Source: Roseateles sp.
Lineage (GTDB): Bacteria; Pseudomonadota; Gammaproteobacteria; Burkholderiales; Burkholderiaceae_C
Length of the DNA stretch: 64,000 nt
Reading direction: 5' to 3'
NCBI GenBank assembly: GCA_016790285.1
Contig: JAEUPJ010000035.1
Coordinates: 37,802-101,801 of the forward strand
How positions within the stretch are numbered: position 1 is the first letter of the stretch; every line of letters starts with the position of its first letter. Of the stretch, positions 1 to 9,022 are shown piece after piece. Position numbers and translations under genes: made by a program. The notes below the pieces were generated by a model. The model ran no database searches. It was not told the origin of the DNA and was given only the letters and a program-made list of their open reading frames with translations.

Positions 1-817
1 GCGGCAGCGGCGGCGTGGGCACCGTCAGGGTGGCCGGCGGGGCGGGCGGTGCGGGAGGGGCGGGCGGTGCCGGCAGGGGGGGCAGGTCGCTCGCCCGATA
101 GACACGCAGTTCGCGCCGCCGCTCCACCGTGCTCGCGCCGGGTGCGGCCGGCACCACGACGTCCTGCTCGATGACGATGCCCGGCTCGCCAGGCGCAGCA
201 CCGCTGCGGGCCCGGACGCGCTCGGCGTCGGCGCTGCGGGCGCGCTCGGCGACGCGGGCGCCCCATTCCTTCCAGCGCGCCGCCTGCTCCTTCATGCGCT
301 CGCTCCATTCCTGCATCGAGGCCTGCCACGCGGCGTGGGCGGCGGCATCGCCGCCGGATGCCCAGCCGGCGTTGCCGCGCAGGCGCTGGACGCGCTTGTC
401 GTCGGGGTAGAGCACCCAGCTCTCCTTGGCCACCGGGTCGTTCAGGTAGACGATGCGCGGGCCGCCCTCGCGCTGCACCTCGCGGCGCGTGCGGCCTTCG
501 CCATCGCGGCAGAGCTGGCTTTGCTGGCGGCGCACGATGCGGTTGCCATCGGCCAGCGGCTGGACGTTCTCGTGCACGGCGGTGGCGCAGTAGGGCGCGC
601 CCTTGACGACGCGCTCGGCCTCCAGCTCGCGGCCAGCGAAGGTGAGGGTCGTGCCGCCCAGGGCCAGCCGCATGGGCATGTCCGACAGCGCGAGCTGCAC
701 CTGCCGCTCGACGTCGCGTTCGATGTCTCGTTCGGCCTCCCGCGCGGAGGACGGGGCGGCGAGGGTCAGGGCGGCGAGCACGGCCAGGCCGGTGAGGGCG
801 GTGTGGGATGCGTTCAT
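1..817 (-). CDS. exported protein of an ECF-sigma operon (3' end outside window)
   Basis: The frame is open from an ATG at 817 down to the window edge (about 272 codons), so the C-terminus is missing. Residues 1-25 look like a Sec signal peptide (hydrophobic core, cut near PSSA), which suggests a periplasmic or surface location. The middle is charged, with many Arg and Glu residues and a probable helical stretch near residues 150-200. The visible end is a Pro/Ala-rich linker. A GGAGA ribosome site lies just before the ATG. It is the third gene behind a sigma factor and a TM protein, 16 bp after the latter, so it is probably co-transcribed and may be a target or partner of that pathway. I do not recognise the family. 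Confidence 0.7.
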   Translation of the reverse strand, partial: MNASHTALTGLAVLAALTLAAPSSAREAERDIERDVERQVQLALSDMPMRLALGGTTLTFAGRELEAERVVKGAPYCATAVHENVQPLADGNRIVRRQQSQLCRDGEGRTRREVQREGGPRIVYLNDPVAKESWVLYPDDKRVQRLRGNAGWASGGDAAAHAAWQASMQEWSERMKEQAARWKEWGARVAERARSADAERVRARSGAAPGEPGIVIEQDVVVPAAPGASTVERRRELRVYRASDLPPLPAPPAPPAPPAPPATLTVPTPPLP

Positions 818-833
818 GTCGGTCTCCAGGCGG

Positions 834-1352
834 TCAGTTCAGGATGCGCACGGCCAGCACCTGGCCGTTCGGGTTCACCATCAGCTCGGCGCGCACGGTC
901 TCGTCGGCGCGGCTGGCGTCAAAGGGCAGGCCCAGCCAGGCCAGGCGTTCGCGCGGCAGCTCCGCGGGCTGCAGCCACACGGGCGTGGTCCCGGCGCCCG
1001 GGGCGCCGGGTGCTGCGAGCGCGGCGCGGAACTCGGCCTCCGGCACGAGGGGAATGAAGCCGCTGCCCGGTGCGGCCGCCCGCGCCGTCTGGCTGCCGGG
1101 CGGGTCCAGCAGCAGCAGGGCCGTCAGCAGCACGGCGGCAGCCGCGCCCAGCGCGCCGCTGCCCCAGGCCAGGCGCCGGAACCAGCGGGGTTCGGCCGCC
1201 TCGGCGGCCAGCGGCGGCGGGCGGCGTGCCTGCAGTTGGTGGGTCAGGGCGGCGAGCACGGCAGCGTCGCGGCTGGCATCGGGCTGCAGCCGCGCGAACT
1301 CGGCGCGCGCCGGGCGCAGCCAGTCGGGGGTGTCGTTGTCGGAAGGGGTCAT
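834..1352 (-). CDS. putative anti-sigma factor (single TM)
   Basis: A 172-residue protein with a cytoplasmic N-terminus of about 65 residues, one strong TM segment (about 69-90, LGAAAAVLLTALLLL) and a periplasmic C-terminal part. The end (RAELMVNPNGQVLAVRILN) resembles a small TonB-C-like beta unit, which is an impression only. The start overlaps the stop of the sigma factor gene by 4 bp (ATGA), the usual layout of a sigma/anti-sigma pair. The role as anti-sigma factor is inferred from this position and from the topology. No zinc-binding HxxxCxxC motif is visible, so it is not a ZAS-type anti-sigma factor. Confidence 0.6.
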   Translation of the reverse strand: MTPSDNDTPDWLRPARAEFARLQPDASRDAAVLAALTHQLQARRPPPLAAEAAEPRWFRRLAWGSGALGAAAAVLLTALLLLDPPGSQTARAAAPGSGFIPLVPEAEFRAALAAPGAPGAGTTPVWLQPAELPRERLAWLGLPFDASRADETVRAELMVNPNGQVLAVRILN

Positions 1353-1966
1353 GGTCGTTCTCCCACGGCCAGCAGGTCAGCCAGGCGCTGGCGGGCGCGG
1401 TGCAGCCGGGTGCGCAGCACGTCCACGCTGATGCCGGCGATAGCCGCGGCTTCGCCGTACGAGCGTTCCTGCAGGTCCACGAGGGTGAGGGCTTCGCGCT
1501 GGGGCCAGCTCAAGGTGCGGATGGCCGCCCACAGCCCCTGGCGCTGCTGGGCCTGGTGAAGCGGGGCGTCGCTGCCCGGGGCGATGTGCGGGCTGCCGGT
1601 GGCGTCCAGTGGCGTGTCCAGGGTGTCGTCCAGCGGCACGTGGCGCCGGGCGTCGCGCCACTGGCTCAGCACCTGGTGGCGGGCCATGCCGGCGAGATAG
1701 GCGCCGAGCGAACCCCGCCCGGCGTCGAAGGCCTGCGGGCCCCGCAGCAGCTGCGCGAAGGCCTCCTGCACGGCGTCCAGCGCCGCGGCTTCGTCGCCTG
1801 CCAGCGCCAGCGCGTAGCGGTAGATGGAGCCGCTCTCGCGCCGGTACAGCAGCGCCAGCGCCTCGGCATCGCCCGCGGCCAGGCGGGCCAGCAGCGTGCT
1901 GTCGTCATGCACGGGCGCGGGGGCGGGGGTCGGCGCCATGAAGCCCAGGCGGTTCAGCCAGGTCAT
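1349..1966 (-). CDS. ECF-type RNA polymerase sigma factor
   Basis: A 205-residue sigma-70 family protein of ECF size. Region 2 covers about residues 25-95 (LYRRESGSIYRYAL, then DAVQEAFAQLL). Region 4 lies near the C-terminus (LSWPQREALTLVDLQERSYGE followed by an AxxxGISVDVLRTRLHRARQ helix-turn-helix). It would direct RNA polymerase to a small regulon, probably including its own operon. The first ATG is at 1966; a second in-frame ATG at 1939 is possible, since neither has a good ribosome site and the first nine residues are not conserved sigma sequence. It overlaps the TM protein behind it by 4 bp. Confidence 0.88.
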   Translation of the reverse strand: MTWLNRLGFMAPTPAPAPVHDDSTLLARLAAGDAEALALLYRRESGSIYRYALALAGDEAAALDAVQEAFAQLLRGPQAFDAGRGSLGAYLAGMARHQVLSQWRDARRHVPLDDTLDTPLDATGSPHIAPGSDAPLHQAQQRQGLWAAIRTLSWPQREALTLVDLQERSYGEAAAIAGISVDVLRTRLHRARQRLADLLAVGERP

Positions 1967-2100
1967 GAGGCGGGCGGGGTCAGGCGGCGCATGCCCCTAT
2001 TGAGCGCGGCGAGGCCCGGCCGTTACTCCGGACAAACCCGTCGTCACTTTCGGCACGGGCGCGCAGGGCCATGATGCTGGCGCCCCGAAGGAGACCCTCC

Positions 2101-2520
2101 ATGCTGAAGCTGCAAGGCCTGGACCACCTCGTGCTGCGCGTCGTCGACCTCGACGCCCTGACGCGTTTCTACGTGGACGTGCTCGGCTGCGCCGTCGAGC
2201 GCCGCCAGGACGAGATCGGCCTGGTGCAGCTGCGCGCCGGGCGCTCGTTGATCGACCTCGTGCCCGTGGACGGCAAGCTCGGCCGCATGGGGGGCGTCGC
2301 ACCGGGCCCGGAGGGCCGCAACATGGACCACTTCTGCCTGCGCGTGGAGCCCTTCGACGCGGCGGCCGTCCGCGCGCACCTGGCGGCGCATGGCGTGGAT
2401 GCGGGCGCCGTGGAGAGCCGCTACGGCGCCGAAGGGGAGGGGCCATCCATCTATCTGGCCGATCCCGAAGGCAATGTCGTGGAACTGAAGGGGCCGCCCG
2501 GGCCGGTGGCGCCGGCCTGA
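2101..2520 (+). CDS. VOC family (glyoxalase/dioxygenase-fold) protein
   Basis: A 139-residue protein with a vicinal-oxygen-chelate fold made of two beta-alpha-beta-beta-beta units. Typical signatures are LDHLVLRVVDL at the start, FYVDVLGC, NMDHFCLRVE in the middle and YLADPEGNVVELKG at the end. The two His and the final Glu fit the metal-binding positions of the family. The start is placed at 2101 because AAGGAG at 2088-2093 lies 7 bp ahead and the first strand begins directly; an ATG at 2071 would add ten unlikely residues. The substrate is not predictable from the sequence. The gene stands alone between the divergent sigma operon and an AhpD-like gene. Confidence 0.88.
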   Translation: MLKLQGLDHLVLRVVDLDALTRFYVDVLGCAVERRQDEIGLVQLRAGRSLIDLVPVDGKLGRMGGVAPGPEGRNMDHFCLRVEPFDAAAVRAHLAAHGVDAGAVESRYGAEGEGPSIYLADPEGNVVELKGPPGPVAPA

Positions 2521-2592
2521 ACTTGTCCTGCGTCAAGGCGGCCTCGCTTATGCGGCTTCAGCATGAAGACCGAGAAACAGCAGGAAAACCGC

Positions 2593-2949
2593 ATGAGCAA
2601 GAACTACCGCGAGATCACCGCCGAGGTGTCGGCCCAGCTCGCCCACCTCCGCGCGGACACGCCGGACGTGCTGCGCGGCTTCGGCGCGCTCGCCCAGGCC
2701 GCCACGCGGGACGGCGCGCTGGACAAGAAGACCAAGGAGCTCATCGCCATGGCGCTGTCGGTCGCCGCCCGCTGCGACCCCTGCCTGGGCTTTCATGCGG
2801 AGTCCCTCGTCAAGCTCGGCTGCACGCGCGCCGAGCTGGAGGAGATGCTGGGCATGTGCGTCTACATGGGAGGCGGGCCGTCGCTCATGTATGCGGCGCA
2901 TGCCTTGCAGGCCTACGAACAGTTCGGCGGCCAGGCGCGGGCGGCGTGA
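2593..2949 (+). CDS. carboxymuconolactone decarboxylase/AhpD-like protein
   Basis: A small all-helical protein of about 118 residues with the AhpD-type active site: KELIAMALSVAARCDPCLGFH contains the CxxC pair followed by the conserved His. Proteins of this family act as alkylhydroperoxidase-type disulfide reductases or as decarboxylases; the CxxC favours a redox role. The start at 2593 (MSKNYREI) is chosen because AGGAAA lies about 6 bp before it. An ATG at 2563 would add ten polar residues and cannot be excluded. The substrate is unknown. Confidence 0.85.
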   Translation: MSKNYREITAEVSAQLAHLRADTPDVLRGFGALAQAATRDGALDKKTKELIAMALSVAARCDPCLGFHAESLVKLGCTRAELEEMLGMCVYMGGGPSLMYAAHALQAYEQFGGQARAA

Positions 2950-3053
2950 CGCCACGCTTCGGCGTCCTGGAAGTCTCACTCCCAGATTGCATGCTGTGCG
3001 CGGCGGCCTGCAGCCCCTAAGTTACGGGCTCCTTCCACCCCAGGAGTCCCGAC

Positions 3054-3344
3054 ATGAAATGCCCCAGCTGCCCCGATGCCACCCTGGCGATGACCGATCG
3101 CCAGGGCGTCGAGATCGACTATTGCCCCAGCTGCCGGGGCGTCTGGCTCGACCGGGGTGAGCTCGACAAGCTGATCGAACGCGCCTCGACGGCGCCCGGG
3201 GCCCAGGCGCCCGCGGCGGCGCCGCACCCTGGCGCGCCGCAGCAGCGCCCGGATTTCGTGGACTCCGACTACCGCCATCACGGCGGGCAGGGCCACGCGC
3301 GGGGCTACCGCCGCAAGTCGTGGCTGAGCGAGATCTTCGACTGA
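3054..3344 (+). CDS. zf-TFIIB-type zinc-ribbon protein
   Basis: A 96-residue protein that opens with two cysteine pairs (MKCPSC and [12 protein letters not shown]), the hallmark of the zf-TFIIB zinc ribbon found in many small bacterial proteins. A Pro/Ala-rich linker and a basic tail ([14 protein letters not shown]) follow. The ending KSWLSEIFD recurs in proteobacterial members of this group. AGGAGT is placed 6 bp before the ATG. The cellular function is not established for the family. It is 34 bp upstream of htpX in the same direction and may be co-transcribed with it. Confidence 0.85.
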   Translation: MKCPSCPDATLAMTDRQGVEIDYCPSCRGVWLDRGELDKLIERASTAPGAQAPAAAPHPGAPQQRPDFVDSDYRHHGGQGHARGYRRKSWLSEIFD

Positions 3345-3378
3345 CCCGTCCATCCCCGCACGCAAGGAGACTGCCACC

Positions 3379-4254
3379 GTGAAGCGCGTCCTGTTGTTCC
3401 TGCTCACCAATCTCGGCGTCATGCTGGTGCTGGGCCTGGTGGTGAACCTGCTGGGCCTGAACCAGTTCCTCACCGCCAACGGCTTGAGCGTCGGCGGGCT
3501 GCTGGGCTTTGCCCTGGTGATGGGCTTTGGTGGCGCGTTCATCTCGCTGCTGATCAGCAAGCCCATGGCCAAGTGGACGACGCGGCTGCAGGTCATCGAC
3601 GGCTCGCCGGACCCCACGCACCGCTGGCTCGTCACCACCGTGGCGCGCTTCTCGGCGGCCGCCGGCATCCGCCCGCCCGAGGTCGGCATCTACGAGGGCC
3701 CGCCCAATGCGTTCGCGACGGGCGCATTCAAGAACTCGGCGCTGGTGGCCGTGTCCACCGGGCTGCTGCAGTCCATGACCCGCGAGGAGGTGGAGGCCGT
3801 CATCGGGCACGAGGTGGCCCACGTCGCCAATGGCGACATGGTCACGCTGACGCTCATCCAGGGCGTCATGAACACCTTCGTCGTGTTCCTGTCGCGCGTC
3901 ATCGGCTACGTGGTGGACAAGGTCGTGCTGCGCAGCAACCAGGACGGCCCGGGCGTGGGCTACTACGTGACCACCGTGGTGCTGGACCTGCTGCTGGGCG
4001 TCGTGGCGGCGATGGTGGTGGCCTGGTTTTCGCGCCAGCGCGAGTTCCGCGCGGATGCCGACGCCGCCCGGCTCATGGGCCGCAAGCAGCCCATGATCAA
4101 CGCCCTGGCCCGCCTGCATGGGCTGGACCCGGGCGAGATGCCGCAGGCCCTGAAGGCCATGGGCATCAGCGCCAGGCCCAACGGCTGGATGGCCTGGTTC
4201 TCCAGCCACCCGCCGATGCAGGCCCGCATCGAGCGGCTGCAGCAGCAAGCCTGA
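3379..4254 (+). CDS. htpX: membrane zinc metalloprotease HtpX
   Basis: The 291-residue protein has the full length and layout of HtpX (M48B): two N-terminal TM segments (about 5-25 and 35-58), the zinc motif HEVAH at residues 144-148, two further hydrophobic segments (about 155-180 and 193-215), and the third ligand Glu222 in [10 protein letters not shown]. HtpX degrades damaged or misfolded inner-membrane proteins and acts in envelope stress together with FtsH. The start is GTG at 3379, with AAGGAGA at 3364-3370. It follows the zinc-ribbon gene by 34 bp, so both may share a transcript. Confidence 0.96.
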   Translation: MKRVLLFLLTNLGVMLVLGLVVNLLGLNQFLTANGLSVGGLLGFALVMGFGGAFISLLISKPMAKWTTRLQVIDGSPDPTHRWLVTTVARFSAAAGIRPPEVGIYEGPPNAFATGAFKNSALVAVSTGLLQSMTREEVEAVIGHEVAHVANGDMVTLTLIQGVMNTFVVFLSRVIGYVVDKVVLRSNQDGPGVGYYVTTVVLDLLLGVVAAMVVAWFSRQREFRADADAARLMGRKQPMINALARLHGLDPGEMPQALKAMGISARPNGWMAWFSSHPPMQARIERLQQQA

Positions 4255-4273
4255 CGCCGCCGCGTGCACGCAC

Positions 4274-4296
4274 GGCCCCCGCCACAATCGGGGGCC
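4274..4296 (+). repeat. GGCCCCCG/CGGGGGCC hairpin between htpX and aminotransferase
   Basis: A perfect 8-bp stem (4274-4281 with 4289-4296) around a 7-base loop (CCACAAT). No T tract follows, so it is at most a weak terminator. It sits 30 bp before the aminotransferase start and could lie in its leader. Confidence 0.4.
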
Positions 4297-4325
4297 ATCT
4301 GCGTTCCTGCCCGCGCCGCTCGCCC

Positions 4326-5474
4326 ATGCCCGTTTTGCCCACCAAGCTGCCGAACACCGGCACCACCATCTTCACCGTCATGTCGGCGCTGGCTGCCGAG
4401 CATGGTGCCGTCAACCTCGGCCAGGGCTTCCCGGACTTCGGTGCCGACCCCGCGCTGCTGCAGGCCGTCACCGACGCCATGGCCGCCGGCCACAACCAGT
4501 ACCCGCCGATGACCGGCGTGCCCGCGCTGCGCGAGGCGGTCGCCGCCAAGCTCAACAGCCTGTACGGCGCGGCCTACGACCCCGGCAGCGACATCACCAT
4601 CACGGCCGGCGGCACCCAGGGCCTGATCACGGCCATCCACAGCTGCGTGGGCGCGGGCGACGAGGTGATCATCATCGAGCCCGCCTACGACAGCTACGAC
4701 CCCGCCATCCGCCTGGCCGGCGCGGTGCCGGTCGGCGTGCCGATGACGGCGGATTACCGCATCGACTGGGCGGCGGTGCGCGCCGCCATCACGCCGCGCA
4801 CACGGGCTCTGGTGCTCAACACGCCGCACAACCCGAGCGGCCGGGTCGCCACGGCCGACGACCTGAACGAACTCGCGAGCCTCGCCGAGCAGCACGACCT
4901 CTTCGTCATCAGCGACGAGGTCTACGAGCACATGGTGTTCGACGGCGCCCCGCACGAGAGCGTGGCCCGCCACCCGGGCCTGCGCGAGCGCAGCTTCCTG
5001 GTCAGCAGCTTCGGCAAGACCTTCCACGTGACGGGCTGGAAGGTCGGCTTCGTCGCCGCGCCGCCGGTGCTGTCGGCGGCGTTTCGCCGGCTGCACCAGT
5101 ACACGGTGTTCACGGTGCACACGCCCACGCAACACGCGCTGGCCGCCTACCTGGCCGACCCGGCGCCCTTGCAGACCCTGAGCGCCTTCTACCAGGCCAA
5201 GCGCGATGCCTTCCGCGCGGCGCTGGCCGCCACGCCGCTGAGGCTGCTGCCCTGCGAAGGCACCTATTTCCAGACGGTCGACTACGCGGCGGTGTCGGAC
5301 CTGCCCGAGCTGGATTTCGCCCGCTGGCTCACGACAGAGATCGGCGTGGCGGCCATCCCGCTGTCGGTCTTCTACCAGCAGCCGCAGGAGCGGCGGCATG
5401 TGAGGTTCTGCTTTGCCAAGCGGGACGAGACGCTGGCCGAAGCCGCACGGCGTTTGCAACGAAGCCTGGCCTGA
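4326..5474 (+). CDS. PLP-dependent methionine-type aminotransferase
   Basis: A 382-residue fold-type I aminotransferase of the class I/II group. The N-terminus LPNTGTTIFTVMSALAAEH and NLGQGFPDF are typical of the YbdL/methionine aminotransferase and kynurenine aminotransferase branch. NTPHNPSGR, SDEVYEHMVFDG and the PLP-lysine motif SSFGKTFHVTGWKVG are all present, so the enzyme should be active. It probably transfers the amino group of methionine or aromatic amino acids to 2-oxo acids. No neighbour fixes the pathway. The ATG at 4326 is chosen because homology begins directly after it. Confidence 0.9.
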   Translation: MPVLPTKLPNTGTTIFTVMSALAAEHGAVNLGQGFPDFGADPALLQAVTDAMAAGHNQYPPMTGVPALREAVAAKLNSLYGAAYDPGSDITITAGGTQGLITAIHSCVGAGDEVIIIEPAYDSYDPAIRLAGAVPVGVPMTADYRIDWAAVRAAITPRTRALVLNTPHNPSGRVATADDLNELASLAEQHDLFVISDEVYEHMVFDGAPHESVARHPGLRERSFLVSSFGKTFHVTGWKVGFVAAPPVLSAAFRRLHQYTVFTVHTPTQHALAAYLADPAPLQTLSAFYQAKRDAFRAALAATPLRLLPCEGTYFQTVDYAAVSDLPELDFARWLTTEIGVAAIPLSVFYQQPQERRHVRFCFAKRDETLAEAARRLQRSLA

Positions 5475-5567
5475 GCCCGCTGGCACGCCCCCTGCTAACC
5501 CTGAGACTGGGAGGCGGGCGCCGCTGTCGGCTGGTCGTTCGCCGTGAACCACCTCACGGAGACCAGC

Positions 5568-6251
5568 ATGTTGCACCTCTCACGCACCCGGGTCGATGCA
5601 CCAATTCGGGCCGTTGATGCACCCCGGACGACAGCCGGGGAGCTGTTCGGCAAGACCATCAATCTGTCTGGCCGTCGGCGCTTCACATCGCAGCGGGTCG
5701 TGCTGTATGCCGTGCTGGCTGCCCAGGGCCGGGCGGGTGCGGTAGCCATTGCCCGCGAGGCGCTGGACACCTTCGCGCAGGCGCACGGCGCCTTGCTGGA
5801 GGGGGAGCTGGCGCCGCAGGCACTGGGGGCTGCACTGACCGAGGCCTATTTCGGCGCTGATCGGGCCAATGAGCGCATCACGGCCTTCATCGGCCTGGCG
5901 CGCCGGGCGTTGGACGCCATTGCGGCAGGTGGTCCGCAGGCATCAGGCCTGCTGGAGGAACTTGTCGAAGCGGCGACGCCGCTGCTCGGCACGCTCAACC
6001 GGCTCACCCAGGTCTACGAAGACCTGGCGCGCCAGCATGCGGCGGCTGCCAAGCGGCAGCTCAGCGCCGTGATGGGTGACATCGAGCAGATCGCCAAGCA
6101 TGCCCGCATCGTGTCCTTCAATGCCCAGGTCGTGGCGGCTCGCGCCGGGCATTCCGGCCGCGAGTTCTCGGTGGTGTCCGGCGAGCTGACGCAGATCACC
6201 GGCAAGCTCGATGGCCTGGTGCGTGAGGCGGTACGCAGCGCCATCGTCTGA
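5568..6251 (+). CDS. small PilJ-N/MCP-like cytoplasmic protein
   Basis: A protein of 227 residues without a TM segment. Residues about 20-50 (LFGKTINLSGRRRFTSQRVVLY) match the start of the type IV pili/NarX-type sensor domain (PilJ N-terminal). The C-terminal 60 residues (IAKHARIVSFNAQVVAARAG, then GREFSVVSGELTQITGK) match the tip of a methyl-accepting chemotaxis signalling hairpin. The usual long coiled coil and HAMP domain are missing, so it is a miniature receptor-like protein. It could bind CheA/CheW-type partners or act on its own; this is inference. ATG at 5568 is preferred over GTG at 5544 because GGAG lies 6 bp before it. Confidence 0.75.
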   Translation: MLHLSRTRVDAPIRAVDAPRTTAGELFGKTINLSGRRRFTSQRVVLYAVLAAQGRAGAVAIAREALDTFAQAHGALLEGELAPQALGAALTEAYFGADRANERITAFIGLARRALDAIAAGGPQASGLLEELVEAATPLLGTLNRLTQVYEDLARQHAAAAKRQLSAVMGDIEQIAKHARIVSFNAQVVAARAGHSGREFSVVSGELTQITGKLDGLVREAVRSAIV

Positions 6252-6401
6252 CGTGAGCGGGCCGCGGTTTTGGTGTGCCGAGCGTTCGGCATGACGCAAC
6301 CGAGCTTTCGGCACGCACCCCGAGAGCCCCTGCCGGCGGGACGCCAGCGGCGCCGTGACTGAAAATCAGCAGTTCCCGTTCCGCACCGCACAGGCCCCGC
6401 C
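6252..6401 (+). promoter_or_regulatory. ilvD upstream region with short inverted repeats
   Basis: This 150-bp gap holds a TGCCGA-GCGT-TCGGCA hairpin (about 6277-6292), a second CCGA-GCTT-TCGG hairpin close behind, and a GAAAAT hexamer near 6360 that could be the -10 box for ilvD, with its start codon about 36 bp further on. The hairpins have no T tract, so a terminator role for the upstream gene is uncertain. Confidence 0.35.
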
Positions 6402-8261
6402 ATGCCCACCTACCGCTCCAAGACCACCACCGCCGGCCGCAACATGGCGGGCGCCCGCGCGCTGTGGCGCGCCACCGGCATGAAGGACGAGGACTTCTCC
6501 AAGCCCATCATCGCCATCGCCAACTCCTTCACCCAGTTCGTGCCGGGCCATGTGCACCTGAAGGACCTGGGCCAGCTGGTCGCCCGCGAGATCGAATCGG
6601 TGGGCGGCGTGGCCAAGGAGTTCAACACCATCGCGGTGGACGACGGCATCGCGATGGGCCACGACGGCATGCTGTATTCGCTGCCCAGCCGCGACATCAT
6701 TGCGGACTCGGTCGAGTACATGGTCAACGCCCACTGCGCCGACGCGCTCGTGTGCATCTCCAACTGCGACAAGATCACCCCGGGCATGCTGATGGCCGCG
6801 ATGCGGCTGAACATCCCCGTGGTGTTCGTCTCCGGCGGCCCGATGGAGGCCGGCAAGGTGCGCCTGGCCGTGCCCGAGACGGCCACCGTCAAGTTCAAGA
6901 AGCTGGACCTGATCGACGCCATGGTCATGGCGGCCGACGACAAGGTCAGCGACGCCGAGGTCGCCGAGGTCGAGCGCTCGGCCTGCCCCACCTGCGGCAG
7001 CTGCTCGGGCATGTTCACGGCCAACTCCATGAACTGCCTGACCGAGGCCCTGGGCCTGTCCCTGCCGGGCAATGGCACCACGCTGGCCACGCACGCCGAC
7101 CGCGAGCAGCTCTTCAAGCGCGCCGGCCACCTCATCGTGGAGCTGGCCAAGCGCCACTACGAGGGCGGCGACGAGAGCATCCTGCCGCGCGCCATCGGCA
7201 AGAAGGCCTTCGAGAACGCGATGACGCTGGACATCGCCATGGGCGGCTCCACCAACACCATCCTGCACATCCTGGCCGCGGCCCAGGAGGCCGGCATCGA
7301 TTTCGACATGACCGACATCGACCGCCTCTCGCGCAGCGTGCCGCAGCTGTGCAAGGTGGCGCCCAACACCAACAAGTACCACATCGAAGACGTGCACCGC
7401 GCCGGCGGCATCATGGCCATCCTGGGCGAGCTCGCCCGGGCCGGCAAGCTGCACACTGACGTGCCGACCATCCACGCGCCGACCATGGCCGAGGCGCTCG
7501 CCCAGTGGGACGTGACCGTCTCCACCGACGAAGCCGTCAAGACCTTCTACCTCGCCGGCCCGGCCGGCATCCCCACGCAGGTGGCCTTCAGCCAGTCCAC
7601 CCGCTGGCCCAGCCTCGACCTGGACCGCGCCGAAGGCTGCATCCGCTCCTACGAGCATGCCTTCAGCAAGGAAGGCGGCCTGGCGGTGCTGCGCGGCAAC
7701 ATCGCGCTGGACGGCTGCGTCGTCAAGACCGCGGGCGTGGACGACAGCCTGATGGTGTTCGAGGGGCCGGCCCACGTGGTCGAGAGCCAGGACGAAGCGG
7801 TGTCCAATATCCTCGATGACAAGGTCAAGGCCGGCGACGTGGTCGTCGTTCGCTACGAAGGCCCCAAGGGCGGCCCCGGCATGCAGGAGATGCTCTACCC
7901 CACGAGCTACATCAAGAGCAAGGGCCTGGGCAAGGCCTGCGCGCTGCTGACCGACGGCCGCTTCTCCGGCGGCACCTCGGGCCTGTCCATCGGCCACTGC
8001 TCGCCCGAGGCCGCGGCCGGGGGGGCCATCGGCCTGGTCAGGAACGGCGACCGCATCCGCATCGACATCCCCAACCGCACGATCGACGTGCTGCTGAGCG
8101 ACGAGGAACTCGCCCGCCGCCGCGCCGAGCAGGACGCCAAGGGCTGGAAGCCCGTGCAGGCGCGCCCGCGCAAGGTGAGTGCCGCGCTCAAGGCCTACGC
8201 CCTGCTCGCGACCTCGGCCGACAAGGGCGCCGTGCGCGACCTGAGCAAGCTCGGCGACTGA
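6402..8261 (+). CDS. ilvD: dihydroxy-acid dehydratase
   Basis: A 619-residue protein with full-length IlvD features. It dehydrates 2,3-dihydroxy-isovalerate and 2,3-dihydroxy-3-methylvalerate to the 2-oxo acid precursors of valine and isoleucine. Iron-sulfur cysteines are seen in [13 protein letters not shown] and [19 protein letters not shown], and the C-terminal [15 protein letters not shown] signature is intact. [20 protein letters not shown] is the standard start. The gene is monocistronic here, with no other ilv gene in the window. Confidence 0.97.
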   Translation: MPTYRSKTTTAGRNMAGARALWRATGMKDEDFSKPIIAIANSFTQFVPGHVHLKDLGQLVAREIESVGGVAKEFNTIAVDDGIAMGHDGMLYSLPSRDIIADSVEYMVNAHCADALVCISNCDKITPGMLMAAMRLNIPVVFVSGGPMEAGKVRLAVPETATVKFKKLDLIDAMVMAADDKVSDAEVAEVERSACPTCGSCSGMFTANSMNCLTEALGLSLPGNGTTLATHADREQLFKRAGHLIVELAKRHYEGGDESILPRAIGKKAFENAMTLDIAMGGSTNTILHILAAAQEAGIDFDMTDIDRLSRSVPQLCKVAPNTNKYHIEDVHRAGGIMAILGELARAGKLHTDVPTIHAPTMAEALAQWDVTVSTDEAVKTFYLAGPAGIPTQVAFSQSTRWPSLDLDRAEGCIRSYEHAFSKEGGLAVLRGNIALDGCVVKTAGVDDSLMVFEGPAHVVESQDEAVSNILDDKVKAGDVVVVRYEGPKGGPGMQEMLYPTSYIKSKGLGKACALLTDGRFSGGTSGLSIGHCSPEAAAGGAIGLVRNGDRIRIDIPNRTIDVLLSDEELARRRAEQDAKGWKPVQARPRKVSAALKAYALLATSADKGAVRDLSKLGD

Positions 8262-8306
8262 CATTCCGATACGCGCGACGTGACTCCCGCGCCCACAGTG
8301 CGGCCC

Positions 8307-9017
8307 ATGAGTCCTTCACGCCTTTCCTGGAGCACGGCCGGCCTGGCCGTGCTGCTGAGCGCCTGCGGCGGTGGCGGGAGCTCGAGCCCGGCCCCCGCGC
8401 CCCCTCCGGTGGCCGCCGAGCCTGTGCCGTCGCCCGTGCCGTCCCCTGCGCCGTCGCCGGCACCTACCCCCGCGCCGACTCCTGCGCCGACTCCTGCGCC
8501 GACGCCTGCTCCGGCACCGGCACCCACCCCGGCCCCCGCCCCGCCGCCGGCGTCACCAGCCGAGCCCGGCACGCGTGCCACCTGCGAACTGCCCAATTTC
8601 CAGGCCGAGTTGTTAGAACTTGTGAACCGCCATCGCGCCGCGGGGGCCAGCTGCGGCAGTGAGGGGACGTTCCCGGCGACGGCCGCGCTGCGCTGGCAGC
8701 CCAACCTCGTGCAGGCTGCGCTGCGCCACAGCGACGACATGCAGACCGGCAATTTCTTCAGCCACACCGGCAGCGATGGCACGAGCGGCGGCCAGCGCAT
8801 CACGGCCGCCGGCTACACCTGGCGCTCGTGGGGCGAGAACATCGCCGCCGGCCACGCCACCGTCTCCATCGTCGTCGCCGGCTGGATGGCCAGCCCCGGC
8901 CACTGCGCCAACGTCATGAAGGCCGGCTTCACCGACATCGGCGTGGCGTGCGTGAAGGGCGGCACCGGCAACAACTTCCGCACCTACTGGACGATGGAGC
9001 TGGGCAGCCCGCGCTGA
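8307..9017 (+). CDS. CAP/SCP-domain lipoprotein with Pro-rich linker
   Basis: A 236-residue protein with a lipoprotein signal (hydrophobic core, then LLSAC|GGGG), so it is probably lipid-anchored. Residues about 28-80 are a low-complexity Pro-Ala-Thr-Ser linker built from repeats. The rest is a CAP (SCP/PR1-like) domain: LLELVNRHRAAG, ALRHSDDMQTGNFFSHTGSDG and WGENIAAGHATVSIVVAGWMASPGHCANVM carry the conserved His and Glu cavity residues. Bacterial CAP proteins are secreted and have mostly unknown targets. ATG at 8307 is preferred to GTG at 8280 because the signal peptide starts directly after it. Its stop lies 5 bp from the stop of the convergent permease gene. Confidence 0.85.
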   Translation: MSPSRLSWSTAGLAVLLSACGGGGSSSPAPAPPPVAAEPVPSPVPSPAPSPAPTPAPTPAPTPAPTPAPAPAPTPAPAPPPASPAEPGTRATCELPNFQAELLELVNRHRAAGASCGSEGTFPATAALRWQPNLVQAALRHSDDMQTGNFFSHTGSDGTSGGQRITAAGYTWRSWGENIAAGHATVSIVVAGWMASPGHCANVMKAGFTDIGVACVKGGTGNNFRTYWTMELGSPR

Positions 9018-9022
9018 AGGCT

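Noticed and set aside
4274-4296. Strong terminator after htpX
   Set aside because: The stem is perfect but no T tract follows, and it lies close to the next start.
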